NCBI GenBank assembly: GCA_009823505.1
Contig: VZQC01005068.1
Location: forward strand, 321,302 to 385,301
DNA: 64,000 nucleotides
Reading direction: 5' to 3'
From: Rhizomys pruinosus
Taxonomy: Eukaryota; Chordata; Mammalia; Rodentia; Spalacidae
In this document: positions 52,891 through 63,109 of the stretch, piece by piece
Position numbering within the stretch: the stretch's first letter is position 1
Layout: each line of letters starts with the position of its first letter
The notes under the pieces: generated by a model
Seen by the model: only the letters and a program-made list of their open reading frames with translations
Told to the model about the DNA's origin: nothing
Database searches by the model: none
Translations under genes and position numbers: made by a program

Positions 52891-52954
52891 GTATTTTTAA
52901 AAATATTTAAGTCTTTTAAAATATTTCCCCTGGAAGTAACTTTATTTAAAATGG

Positions 52955-53075
52955 ATTTCCTCAGAATGCATGAGCTCTGGTAGGGTGGGTGAATGGGGGG
53001 TGGGGGTGGGGGCACGGGTCTAGATTTGTTAAAAAAAAGAAAAATAAATTTATGAAAAATAAATAAATAAATACC
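52955..53075 (+). mobile_element. L1 3' tail fragment with G-rich tract
   Basis: 'cagaatgcatgagctctggtagggtggg', then six G-runs (52980-53018), 'gtctagatttg' and an (AAAT)n tail: the same terminal L1 3'UTR block as in the other copies, severely 5'-truncated. Confidence 0.75.
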
Positions 53076-53804
53076 TATAAAAATGGATTTCCTTATGTTT
53101 TGCATCGGTCATTTCCTGGAGAGGGATTTGATGCAATTATTACTGTGCTTTTGTTTACGCTTGTGATACTTTTCTTTTTTTGTTTGTTTTTTACATTTTT
53201 ATTTATTTGTGTGTATTAATATTATTTTTTTCTTTCTTTGTCAGGATCTGAGTTTTCACTAACTAACATGTCCTGTCAAGTAGGGGGAGGGAGGGGAAAT
53301 ATCAGTCACTTTATTAGTGTGAGATTCTTGGTAACAAATTCTGTCTCGTGATTTTGGAACATTAGTCACCAAAATTCATTTGATGAGTCCCAATCTGGCA
53401 CTGATGACCTGGAGTTTTCCTGGAGATTTGCTGGTTTTCAGGAATGATTAGAACCTAAAAATGTTGCTTCTAATAATGGCAAACGAATGTCACAGCCAGC
53501 AACAAGATTGATAAACTCTCCAGTGAAAGAGAAGACAATTTCTGGGATCTCCAAGAGAAAAGTTGTTTTGTTTGTTGTTCATTTGTTTTAACTTTAGCAG
53601 GCTTCTGACTTAAAGCCTCTGTACAGCCTTGGATGGAAATGAAGAAATTACGTGATTAACTGAGAAAGAGGGGAGTAGGTGAGCACAGAAATTCCTGTGA
53701 GTTTTGCAACACTGGCTACAGGATTCATCATCCTTGTTCAGTAGTTAATTAGTTCTGTGCTTTTGATTTGCTTGACTGGGAAGACTTGCAGAAAGGGGCA
53801 CAGC
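53076..53804. other. Unannotated interval
   Basis: No transposon or gene recognised. Confidence 0.4.
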
Positions 53805-53900
53805 AAATAAAGCATCTTCTTCTGACCTCTGTGGGCATTGCACAACACAGGTCAACATGCTTGCAGGCAATACACTTGAACACATGAAATAAAAATATCC
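53805..53900 (+). repeat. B2 SINE 3' fragment
   Basis: 'catcttcttctgacctctgtgggcattgcacaacacagg' and 'ggcaatacacttgaacacatgaaataaaa': the B2 3' half only. Confidence 0.7.
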
Positions 53901-53904
53901 TATG

Positions 53905-54235
53905 TATTTTGCTTTTATTCACCCCCATTACTTTCCTCTGGCTCCTCGGGGGTTCCATTGGTGCTGACCACAGCCACTGGGAACGGGGCATCTATGGAAC
54001 ATGGACAATCTCCCAGCGGCCACATGCCCAAACCTGACTATGCCAAAAGCATCTCAAGTATGGTAGAGCCTCTTCACCTCCTACTATGGAGCTTTGACTG
54101 ACTTGATCTTGGACAGATCTTGTAACAGTAATCAGAGCTGCTATACGTTGAAGTGTGCATCAGCCACATTATGTCCAGAAGACAACACTTCATGTCCTTT
54201 CCCTCTCTCTGTAGTGCTTACATTATTTCTGCCCA
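53905..54235. other. Possible old interspersed repeat, unclassified
   Basis: Blocks such as 'gagctttgactgacttgatcttggacagatcttgt' and 'attatgtccagaagacaacacttcatgtcc' seem familiar as a rodent repeat, but I cannot name the family with confidence. Confidence 0.3.
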
Positions 54236-54239
54236 TTTC

Positions 54240-54356
54240 TCTCATTGATCTGGAACTTGTCCACTAAGTTAGGCTAGCTAGTTAGTAATTCCCACCAACC
54301 TGCCTGTCTCTGCCTCCTAACTCTTGGGAGTTCAAGTATGCACACCATGCCTGGCT
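54240..54356 (-). repeat. Old B1-related SINE
   Basis: Reverse: 'ctggaacttgtccac', 'cctgcctgtctctgcctcctaactcttgggagttcaagtatgcacaccatgcctggct', the inverted 5' half of a 7SL-derived monomer. Confidence 0.65.
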
Positions 54357-55374
54357 TTTATCATAAACTTCTGGAAATGAAATTCAGATCCTCAAGATTG
54401 CCAATGAAATCATTTCCCAAACCTCAAAATTATAAACTTTTACGTACAATGACCCATTATGGAACTTCCAAACAAATCACCTAAGTAAATATTTGGCAAA
54501 AATGAACCAGAGACAACTGAAAAATAATTTAATAATAGAGTTCACAGCAAACTAAATATAGTTCACAATGGATGTGATTGTCCAAAAGGTAAAGCAGTCC
54601 ATGAGTTAACCCACTGGAATGAAATATCCACTATCAGGAAAATGTCACTACTGTTATATTCGCTGCAGTCAAAACCATACCCAGATAATTGTGTTTCATT
54701 TTTTGGTGCTCTCTTTTTAATAGGGAAGATTTTTCAAGTGAGTGAGATCAAGAGGTTAAGCAATCTGAAAATCACATCCTACACTAGATCATAACAATTT
54801 ACTAGGCTAAACAATAATTTTCTAGCACTTTGCAGAGAATTTTTTCTATGGTTATTTAACCTTTTTTCTGAGCAGAGTAGGAGCATGTGAGGATGAAAGG
54901 GAAGGACTAAGGCACTCTAGAGTTTGCTCTGACAGTATTCCACATGGCTAGGCAAAAAGCATTGACCCCAATTTTGCATATTCCATTTAGCCAGCATAGA
55001 ATGAATAGACCAAATTCTCCAAGACAATATAGAAGCAATAAAAACCCAATATGAAGAGAGACACAAACAGAAACCTAGGGAGAAGTACTATTTATTTCTG
55101 TATTGTCTATGAATAGACCATATATGTCCTATCATGTCCTAGTATCCGTTTCTTACTCAAATGCTTTTACAAGTGGTGAGAAAATTAAAAGGTTTTAGTT
55201 AAAAACATAAATGATTTTATCAACTGAAGAAAGATAATGGTCTTTGAATTCTTCTAAAGTTTAAAAATTTTTTTAAATTACAGGAGAACTTTATATACAA
55301 TTTTCAAGATAAAAGCAGGGATCAATTCAAGAGATAAATCATGACTTCCTGTTAAACCTCAGTTGTAAAACTCA
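54357..55374. other. Unannotated AT-rich interval
   Basis: About 1 kb of host sequence left of MaLR element 3; nothing recognised. Confidence 0.4.
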
Positions 55375-55379
55375 GAGTT

Positions 55380-55737
55380 TGTGGTGGTTTGAATGAGTGT
55401 CTCCCATAGGCTTTAAGTATTCAGACATTTGTCTCCAGTTGGTGGCACTGTTTTTGGAGGTCTTAGAAGGTGTGGCCATGCTAGAGGAAATACGTTATTG
55501 GGGGCAGGCTTAGTGAGTTTAACAAGCCTCGTGGTCTCCAGTCGCCCTCTCTCTGCTTCCTGTGCTCTTTGTGAGATGTGACCCTCAGCTTGCTGCTCCA
55601 GATCCAGCTGCCATGCTTCCCGCCAAAATGGACTCTAATTCCCTGGAACCATCAATCGTAAGCTCAAATAAACTCTTCCTTTTATAAGTTCCTTGGTCAT
55701 GGTGTTTTATCTCAGCAACAGAAAAGTGACTAATACA
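55380..55737 (+). repeat. MaLR element 3, 5' LTR
   Basis: TGTGGTGGTTTGAATG... to ...GTGACTAATACA, poly-A signal aataaa at 55667-55672. Confidence 0.96.
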
Positions 55738-55743
55738 GTTATT

Positions 55744-55760
55744 TGGTACCAGGAGTGGGG
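55744..55760 (+). promoter_or_regulatory. Primer-binding site, tRNA-Leu type
   Basis: 'tggtaccaggagtgggg' six bases after the LTR. It begins TGG (complement of the tRNA CCA end) and, from memory of mammalian tRNA-Leu(UAA) 3' ends, is complementary over its whole length. ERV-L relatives are known for tRNA-Leu priming. Confidence 0.85.
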
Positions 55761-56436
55761 TGTTGGCTGTGAAGAACCTGAACATGTGGATGTTTGGAGA
55801 AATGTGGAAGACTTTGGAACTTTGGGCTAGAAAAGCTGTTGACTACTGTAAGCAGAGCTTAACAGACTGTTCTAATAGAAGCCTGGAAAAAGCATGGCTG
55901 AAAAAAATGTAGTTCCAGAGGAAAATAAAGCCTTAGGCAGCAACTGGAATATTTTGATAAAGAGTCTGGCAGCAGTTTGCCCTCAGCCCAAATGCTTGCC
56001 TGATGCTAAGTTGAAAAGCAATGGACTAATGTAGTTGGCGGAGGATATTTCAAAACAGCCTAATGTAGAAATGATGGCGTGGAATCTAATGGTGGATATT
56101 ATATAGATCTACAGTGAAAAAGAGCAAATGGGGCAGAAGGAAATGCAGAATGTACAGTTTGGATCTGAAAAGTACACTAGGAAGATTAAAGGTGGGGACA
56201 AGGCATGTTAAGGAGAGGCTCCTTTTCATAAGGAGACTAAAGTGATTAAGGAGAGGCCTGGAGATTTACAAGTAAACAACAGAATCAGTACCTTCAGGGC
56301 AAGACCACACCCAGCTAATCCTCCAACAAGTCCAGGGCAGAGAAAAATTGCAAATGTGGTTAAAGTAGGAGAGAGTCCATCCTGAACTTGCAGCCAGATT
56401 GGGCAATTTCATTCATGTGGTGCTGGCTTTAGAGGC

Positions 56437-56892
56437 ATGAAGTTTGCAAGAGTGAAGGGGTCATCAGTTCTTCCTCCACGGTTTCAGAGAGCCAAAGAGG
56501 CCAGGCAGAGTGCAGCAAGGGCGTCTCTGAATAAAGAAGCCCCTGATAGGCCATTTCGTGAAGTTGTGAATGTGAAGCCTGGTTGGCAGCGGAGACCCCA
56601 AGAAGACATTCAAGATGCCAGACCTGTGAGATATTTGCCAAGGAGAGTTGCATACAGGGAGTGGTACCAGCCTAAGAGAGAGATGTATGTTGCAAGCAAA
56701 GCTGGAAGAGCTGAGCCATCTAAGCCCTTTGGAAGTCAAGTCCCAGAAGTTGCACGTGGAGCTACTGGACTTGGTGTTTGCCCTGCTGGTTTTCGGTCTT
56801 GTTTTGGTCCAGTATTTCCTCACTATGCCTCGATTCCTCCCTTTTGGGATGGGAATGTGTATTCAGTTCCACTGTATGTTGGGAGTATGTAA
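56437..56892 (+). other. MaLR element 3 open frame B (151 codons)
   Basis: Starts MKFARVKGSSVLPPRFQRA and is colinear with frame B of element 2 (169 codons) and the broken frame of element 1. It is Arg/Pro-rich with a basic RRPQEDIQDARPVRYLPRR centre. Frame A is interrupted by stops in this copy (for example at about 56101-56106). No recognised domain. Either coding remnant or a frame kept open by youth. Confidence 0.6.
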
Positions 56893-57055
56893 TTTGTCTT
56901 TTGGTTTTACAGGAGCTTACAGTTTAGGAGATTGGCCTAAGTCTCAAAAGAGACTTTGGACTGTAGACTTTTGAATGGCATTGAAACTGGTAAAGACTAT
57001 GGGGACTTTTTAGGTTGGACCAAATGCATTTTACATTTTGTATGGTCAGGAGCCT

Positions 57056-57075
57056 ATGAGGGCCAGGGAGTGGAA
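57056..57075 (+). promoter_or_regulatory. Polypurine tract of MaLR element 3
   Basis: 'atgagggccagggagtggaa' immediately before the 3' LTR TG. The same purine-rich string precedes the 3' LTRs of elements 1 (inverted) and 2. Confidence 0.75.
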
Positions 57076-57433
57076 TGTGGTGGTTTGAATGAGTGTCCCC
57101 CATAGGCTTTAAGTATTCAGACATTTGTCTCCAGTTAGTGGCACTGTTTTTGGAGGTCTCAGAAGGTGTGGCCATGCTAGAGGAAGTACGTTATTGGGGG
57201 CAGGCTTAGTGAGTTTAACAAGCCTTGTAGTCTCCAGTTGCCCTCTCTCTGCTTTCTGTGCTCTTTGCGAGATGTGACCCTCGGCTTGCTGCTCCAGATC
57301 CAGCCGCCATGCCTCCCACCACAATTCACTCTAATTCCCTGGAACCGTCAATCGTAAGATCAAATAAACTCTTCCTTTTATAAGTTCCTTGGTCATGGTG
57401 TTTTATCACAGCAACAGAAACGTGACTAATACA
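57076..57433 (+). repeat. MaLR element 3, 3' LTR
   Basis: TGTGGTGGTTTGAATG... to ...GTGACTAATACA, same length as its 5' LTR. Confidence 0.96.
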
Positions 57434-57438
57434 GAGTT

Positions 57439-57724
57439 AAAGAGAACAAGCCTTTCGATTCGTCCCAACTTTCAGAGCCAGCCACTTTTTTCATCATCAT
57501 TCAGCTTCCCCCACATCCTGGAATCTATAACACATCTCTTCCGTTTAAGGTATTTAGCTTTTTAGAATACCTAAGTGCCTGTTATGCAAATGTTTGACCC
57601 ACATAATGTTGGACAGTGTAGCACAATTCTGTAATCCCAGTGTGTTTATCGAAACCTGAGTCTCCCCAGAAGCTCACGGGGTGGTTAGGCTGGCATACAC
57701 AAGAATTTTGTTGGTTTAGGCTCC
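57439..57724. other. Unannotated interval
   Basis: Host sequence after MaLR element 3. A possible decayed SINE at 57600-57660 ('agcacaattctgtaatcccagtgtg'). Confidence 0.35.
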
Positions 57725-58026
57725 AAGTCAATGACACTTTGCCCTAAGTTGCTGGTACTGTTTGCTGAGGCAGCTTGCTGAAGGAAGGATGGGGTGGGCT
57801 TTGAGCTTGCCTCTTTCTGGTTTAGTTTCTCTACTTCCTATACCTGCTTGGAGATATAAGTACACAGGTTTCTGTTCCTGGTGTTTTCTACTGCTTCTTA
57901 CCATGCCTGTCCCACTATCATAACCCCTTGCCCCCTGAAACTGTAAGCCAAATAAATTCTTCCTTCTATAATATGCCTTAGTCATGGTATTTTATTTATC
58001 ACAACAAAGGAAAACTTAACTAATAA
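57725..58026 (+). mobile_element. Old MaLR LTR, 3' two-thirds
   Basis: 'ctgaaactgtaagccaaataaattcttccttctataatatgccttagtcatggtattttatttatcacaacaaagg' carries AATAAA and the MaLR LTR end pattern ending 'aactaata'. Upstream 'gggctttgagcttgcctctttctgg' agrees with MT/MLT LTR order. Confidence 0.7.
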
Positions 58027-58029
58027 CTT

Positions 58030-58150
58030 GATGCCCAATGAAATCTGTCTCAAGCCAAGGATCGACAATTTCTGACCTCTATATATGTGCATGGTAAACA
58101 CATACCCACATTAACACATGTAGGCCCACAAACAAACAGACCAAAAAAAA
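58030..58150 (+). repeat. SINE 3' fragment
   Basis: 'gacctctatatatgtgcatgg...acacatgtaggcccacaaacaaac...aaaaaaaa' resembles a B4/B2 3' end with A tail. Confidence 0.4.
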
Positions 58151-58177
58151 ATACCTTGCTATAAAAAATATTTTCTA

Positions 58178-58331
58178 GCTGGGCATGGTGGGGCACACCT
58201 TTAATCCCAGCACTTGGGAGGCAGAGGCAGGCAGATCTCTGTGAGTTTAAGGACAGCCTGGTTTACATAGTGAACTCTGGGCCAGCTGGGACTAAAGGGA
58301 GACCCTGTCTCGAAAAGACCAAAAAATAATT
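58178..58331 (+). repeat. B1 SINE
   Basis: Forward full-length B1: 'gctgggcatggtggggcacac', 'gggaggcagaggcaggcag', 'agggagaccctgtctcgaaaagacc' and an A-rich tail. Confidence 0.95.
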
Positions 58332-58339
58332 GTTTTTCT

Positions 58340-58372
58340 GCCAGGCATGGTGGCACATGCCTTTACTCCCAG

Positions 58373-58424
<52 letters not shown>

Positions 58425-58505
58425 GGATATATGTGAATTCGAGACCAACCTAGTCTACAGAGTTCCAGGCCAGCTGGGGCTACTAGGAGACCCTGTTTCA
58501 AAAAT
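58340..58505 (+). repeat. B1 SINE carrying an internal (GA)n
   Basis: Forward B1 beginning 'gccaggcatggtggcacatg' nine bases after the previous one. The segment where other copies read 'ttgggaggcagaggcagg' is replaced by about 24 GA units (58375-58422), after which 'gtctacagagttccaggccagctggggctac' continues normally. Confidence 0.93.
58375..58422. repeat. (GA)n microsatellite inside B1
   Basis: Uninterrupted GA run starting right after 'cccagcac' of the B1. Confidence 0.95.
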
Positions 58506-58665
58506 ATGTTTTTATTCTTTAGTTTGGTATATGCATAAGTGAATGTGGTGTCCAAGGAGGTCAGAAGAGGGCATGGACTCTGGACTGAGGTTACAGGAGA
58601 CTGTGAGCCACCTAAGGTGAGTAGTCAAACTCAGGTCCTTGCAGGAGTAGTGAGTGCTCCTTTCT
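58505..58665 (-). repeat. Old B2/B3-type SINE
   Basis: Reverse: 'ggtgtccaaggaggtcagaagaggg', 'ggttacaggagactgtgagccacc', 'gtcaaactcaggtccttgcaggagtagtgagtgctcc'. Confidence 0.7.
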
Positions 58666-59034
58666 GAATTCTGTTTTGCTTTTTTTACCAGATAAGCCTT
58701 GCAATTCAACTACTTAGCACAATATTCTTTCTACACAAGGAGGCTTAACAGGTTATTGTGACAGATTTGGCAGAGCAAGAAATGTGCTGATCTGTCATAT
58801 AAACTTATTAAGTTAACACAGAAAAGTGTTCCAAGCTAACTTTGTTGTGTTCCCTCATATCCATAAAAAAGCCCCACTATTACTTGTCTTCTCTACTTTC
58901 CCTTGTGGTTAATCAGTGGGCTAAAAAGTGTAGTTAATGCCAAGGCTCAGATGAACTCACTTGAAAAAATGTATAACATTTTATTTATTTTTGACATGTC
59001 TTCCAGAAAACAGAGGAGAAATACTTCTTTACAG
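58666..59034. other. Unannotated interval
   Basis: No recognised feature. Confidence 0.4.
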
Positions 59035-59195
59035 TCACGTCGGACAGCTCACACCACCTGTAACTACAGCTCTGGGAAATCCAATGCTCTTCTTCTGGCT
59101 TTCCTGGGCACATGTACATGTGCATACCAAACAGGCACATACACATAAATAAAAATAAATACACATAAATAAAAATAAACCTTCAAAAATATACC
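59035..59195 (+). repeat. B2/RSINE-type SINE, 3' part
   Basis: 'gctcacaccacctgtaactacagctctgggaaatcc', 'cttctggctttcctgggcacatg', then a duplicated tail 'aaataaaaataaatacacat' (two units, 59148-59180). Confidence 0.65.
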
Positions 59196-59509
59196 AGCAA
59201 ATTGAATTCAGAAATACATAAAATAACTTCAATCCATGATTAAATTATGTTTGCTTAAGAATGGAGGCTTTCCCTATGGGCTTGGGAAGGTGACTATGTC
59301 TCTGCTTACTACCTTCTTCAATATAACATTTTATATTTGAATCAGTGCAATGGGCAAATCAAATTCTGGTGGATAGTCAAGAGCAAGGGCAGTAGCTTGC
59401 ATTGTCTGAGGGTTTGTGGGATCCCTCATCAATAGCACCAAGAGAAGGCATTGAGCTTTTAGTTTGCTAGCCTATGGTGTCTACTAGGAGCAAGGTCCCC
59501 ATGTTATCT
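59196..59509. other. Unannotated interval
   Basis: No recognised feature. Confidence 0.4.
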
Positions 59510-59870
59510 CTCAAATGTTCAGCATCTTTAGTTACCAGATAAATGTTAATTAAAACTACTTAATCTCACCCCACTTTGATGAGGAATGCAGAGCAAAGGA
59601 AGTGCTTATCACTGCTAGTGACAGTGAAGACTGGTGGGAACACCATGGAAATCAATGTGGAGATTCCCCAAAACCTTCAGTCCACTATATGAGCTGACTA
59701 TATCACTCTTGGGCATATACCACAAAGACTCTACCCTTCTACATAAATTCCTGTTCTTCTGTGTTATGAACACAGAACCCATTTTCATAACCCATGCATA
59801 ATATCCAGGAGTTGAAAACAACCTAGATGTCTATCAAATGTTGAGTGGATAATGAATGTGTGTCACGTAT
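59510..59870 (+). mobile_element. Old L1 ORF2 C-terminal fragment
   Basis: 'gttcagcatctttagttacc', 'ttaatctcaccccactttgatgagg', 'ggtgggaacaccatggaaatc', 'ctcttgggcatatacc', 'ggagttgaaaacaacctagatgtc': decayed but in the correct ORF2 order. Confidence 0.78.
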
Positions 59871-60004
59871 TTTTTCTTCTCTGGTATTCATCTACACCAA
59901 ATTAATTGTTTGTGTGGTCAATTTATCTCCAAAGTATTCTGAGTGACAATCTACTCCTATATCCATTACTCTCAGAAAAACCTTAAGATCCACGTCACAG
60001 GTTA

Positions 60005-60325
60005 GACAGAGAGGCTTGATGGGTAAAACTTTTGGTGTGCAAGCATGATAACCTGAGTTCAGATCCCGAGAGACCATGCAAAGCCCAAGCATGTGTCCGG
60101 AATCCCGGCAATCCTGTGGAAAAATGGGAGAAACTCTGGAAGTGGAATTGTATGGGCCACTGGCCTAGAATACACAGTGGACAACAACGGGTACCTCATC
60201 TCAAACAGGTGGAAGCTGAATCCACACAGGAAGTTGTCCTCTGACCTCCACATATGCCATGGTATGTGTATATTTGCAACTCACACAAGCGGTGAACACA
60301 AATACACAGACATATGTATAACTTC
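60005..60325 (+). repeat. B4A SINE (ID-B1 dimer type)
   Basis: Head 'gacagagaggcttgatgggtaaaac', B-box-like 'gagttcagatcccg', a B1-like half ('gtgtccggaatcccggcaatcctg'), then 'ggaagttgtcctctgacctccacatatgcc', the B3/B4 3' block, and a GA tail. Confidence 0.75.
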
Positions 60326-60382
60326 AGAGAGAGAGAGAAAGAAAGAGAGAGAGAGAGACAGAGAGACAGAGAGAGAGAGAGA
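60326..60382. repeat. (GA)n-rich microsatellite
   Basis: Imperfect GA run with GAAA and GACA interruptions at the B4 tail. It produces Arg-Glu frames only. Confidence 0.93.
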
Positions 60383-61357
60383 ATAACAATAGCAGAAGAG
60401 ATCCACAATAAACTCTTTTCTGGCTCTCTGACATCATTCCAGTCATCCTGGTGTTTCTCAACCTGGGAATGCTACTTTCAGGGTCCCAAGGCTATAGGAC
60501 ATGGCGTTCTTATGATTAAGGTGCAGTCTTAAGAATACAAACACATTCTCCTGGGCTTGACTTTCATCCTAAGAACCCAATAAACTAGACAATATTTCCC
60601 CCACTGAAAGTTGATATACCACTCCTTATACCACTGAAAGTTGTATGATAAGTTTTGTGGGAATGTCCTGACAGACAACCCCAAAACACCATTTTCCTTA
60701 GGTATTCAATAATCCAGCCAATGTGGCACTTTCAATCAACTACTACAGCAACAAAATTCAACATTTAGCAGTAAATAGTACAATGAACTAAAATAATTTA
60801 CAGACATTTTAATGCTGAAGAAAAAAGTAATGATCTGATTAAATCTTCCCCTAAGAAATCATTATTCTATTGAGTTCATCCAAATAACAGGGTATGATTT
60901 TAATTATTATAATGGAACATAATTGTCACTAAACTGAGAAGTTAATTATTCTAAAATAATTGTGTCATTCTTATACAAATAAAATGATATGAAAATGTAT
61001 TTTGTGGCTCTGAGTTTTGAATAATACCAACCGAGCCAATATATTTACTAATGTGAATCTTAAGCAAGAGTCACATGTGATTCACCCAATTTTCTCCCAA
61101 GACTTGGATTAGCAATTTTAAACTTGCAAATGAGATAGAGGTGTCATTATTTCTCTAATGGGAAATGAAAATCTTGAAGAACTGCTTCAAAATTGTCATT
61201 TGCCCTGTATCTTAAATGTCACCATCTGCTTGGCACATAGCTATGGGTTGTTGTTTGTTTGTTTGCTTGTTTCTATTTCATCATTGCATTCCTGGAGAAA
61301 CACAGTGAATGTTTCACAAAGATTTTGTGGAGGTTATTGTAAGGGGCAGGAGGGGTT
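60383..61357. other. Unannotated AT-rich interval
   Basis: About 1 kb with no transposon recognised. TAATTATT motifs cluster at 60900-60965. The 79-codon frame 61158-61397 has no domain. Confidence 0.45.
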
Positions 61358-61512
61358 TTCTAGAGAGACGGCTCCTCTGGCAGAGTACCTGGTTTAGTTC
61401 CCAGCACTGACATGATGGCCAATGACTGTCTGTAACTCCAGTTCCAGGGGATCTGATGCCCCCTTCTGACCCCAGGTATTACAACACACAGGTGCACTTC
61501 CATGCAAGCAAA
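61358..61512 (+). repeat. B2-type SINE
   Basis: 'tctagagagacggctcctctggcagag', 'tttagttcccagcactgacatgatgg', 'ctgtaactccagttccaggggatctgatgccccc'. The tail is joined to LTR sequence. Confidence 0.8.
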
Positions 61513-61675
61513 GTAAGCCAGTGAACAGCTGCCTCCCAAGGTCTGTGTTCCAGTTTCCTGCCCTGAGTTCCTCTCTTGGCTTCCCTTGAGGATGGACTGT
61601 TCAGTAAGTCACATTAACTGTTTCCAAGTTGGTTTTGATATTTTTTATCACAGCAATAGAAAACTAACTGAAACC
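61513..61675 (+). mobile_element. ORR1-like LTR 3' fragment
   Basis: 'agtaagccagtgaacagctgcctccc', 'cctgccctgagttcctctcttggc', 'ttatcacagcaatagaaaactaactg': the 3' half of the same LTR type as 31860-32266, truncated at its 5' side by the SINE. Confidence 0.8.
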
Positions 61676-62002
61676 ATTTGCTTCCATAAGGGGAAAAATC
61701 ATTTAAGAAGAGGGAGAGGTCACCAATCACAAATGCTCAGAATCAAGTGAACTGAAAAGAGAAAAACATTAATTTAATTTAACAGCCTGATATTACTGGC
61801 GACTTTAACAAGATCTAATTTACTGGAAGGATGAAGATAGAAACCAGATTAGAAGGGCAGAAGGGTAAGCATCATGAAATAGAAGCAGGGAATAGCAAAA
61901 GACAGGAGAGAGAAAAGACACCAGCACGAAAGATATGCAGCTTTGTTTGGCTTTGCTATTCTATAAATTGGGAAGGTCTAAGAGTGTTTAGAACTCACAA
62001 TT
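61676..62002. other. Unannotated interval
   Basis: No recognised feature. The 105-codon plus frame 61831-62148 runs into a SINE. Confidence 0.4.
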
Positions 62003-62180
62003 TGGGCTGGAGAGTTGGCTCAGTAGTTAAGAGCACTGGGTGTTCTGGCAGAGGATCAGGGTTCATTCCCAGCACCCACATGGCAAGTGGCAATGGTCAG
62101 TTGGTATTCCAATTTCAGGGGATCAGATGTCCTCATCTGATGTCTTAGAATATTGTAATACATGCAGGCAATATATATAT
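62003..62180 (+). repeat. B2-type SINE
   Basis: 'tgggctggagagttggctcagtagttaagagcactggg', 'ttcattcccagcacccacatgg', 'caatttcaggggatcagatgtcc', with a TA-rich tail. Confidence 0.88.
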
Positions 62181-62237
62181 AAGATAATACGATATATATA
62201 TTAATAATAAACAAAATATTTTAAAATTAATAATTCA

Positions 62238-62570
62238 GGCCTGGTGAGATAGCTGTCATGGAAAAGCACTCCACACACAAGTATAAAATCTGAGTTTGGC
62301 TCACTAGCATTTATGCAAATGCAACTTTAGCAGGGCAGCCACCTTTAATCCCACTTGGGAAGTTGAGATGGGGGTCACTGGATCAAGCTGGTTAGCTACC
62401 TGAATCCATGAGACCCAAGTTCAACAATAGACCCTTCTTCAAAATATAAGATGGAAAACAATTGAGGAAGACACAGTGTCAACTTTAGTCCTCACATGTG
62501 CCAACACATGCAAACATGCAGACATGTGTCCACACACATGCAAACATGCAGACACACAGACATACAACAG
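62238..62570 (+). repeat. B4A SINE
   Basis: Head 'caggcctggtgagatagctgtcatgg', B1-like half ('gggcagccacctttaatcccacttgggaagttgagatggggg', 'gatcaagctggttagctacc'), and a 3' end with a tandem 'cacacatgcaaacatgcagaca' repeat (62502-62560). Confidence 0.75.
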
Positions 62571-63109
62571 TCATAAAACCCTAACAATTCAGGTGAAAGG
62601 AGGTGGTTTAGTGAGGAAAAGAGAAGGGCATGGTCACTGAGCAGGTCATCACTGAGGGGAGAGGCCCTTGAGTGAAAGGGATGCAAATCTTTGCTTTGTC
62701 ATTAACTTTTATAAAGAGCCTCTCAGAACTCAGGAATTTCATCTCAAGGTAAGTCCTGCTTCTCTCTCTATGAAATACCAGCAGCATATTTGAAGTGTGT
62801 TTCTGGGACTCTGTTCTAATTTGAAATGAGGATTACATTTGTTTTTCTCTGATGAGAAGCCTGAATCCCACCTGCTTCCAGCTAGGAAGGCGAATTCAAG
62901 GCAGCCCTGCAAATACACTACACCATACCTCTGTGGGGTCTCTAACCACCAGTGACAGCTCAGGTTGCAGATGCTCCTTCATCCTGGGAGCAGTATCCTA
63001 GTAATGACCAATAGAGAATGATCCAAAAGTGTTCTGAAAATTGGATGAGTCTGCCCAGGGAAGTGGGAGAACAGAGCTTGCCAGTTCCCTAGCACAGGAC
63101 CAAGAAACT
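62571..63109. other. Unannotated interval
   Basis: No recognised feature. Confidence 0.4.

Larger units (their letters stand above)
55380..57433 (+). mobile_element. Complete MaLR element 3
   Basis: Best-preserved MaLR of the window. 5' LTR 55380-55737 (358 bp), internal 55738-57075 (1338 bp), 3' LTR 57076-57433 (358 bp), perfect TSD gagtt (55375-55379 and 57434-57438). I count about 20 substitutions and no indels between its LTRs, so it inserted some millions of years ago. No gag/pol/env domains. Confidence 0.97.

Noticed and set aside
62500..62565. Spaced short repeats resembling a CRISPR-like pattern
   Set aside because: Only two tandem 'catgcaaacatgcaga' units at a SINE tail in a mammalian genome; no array.
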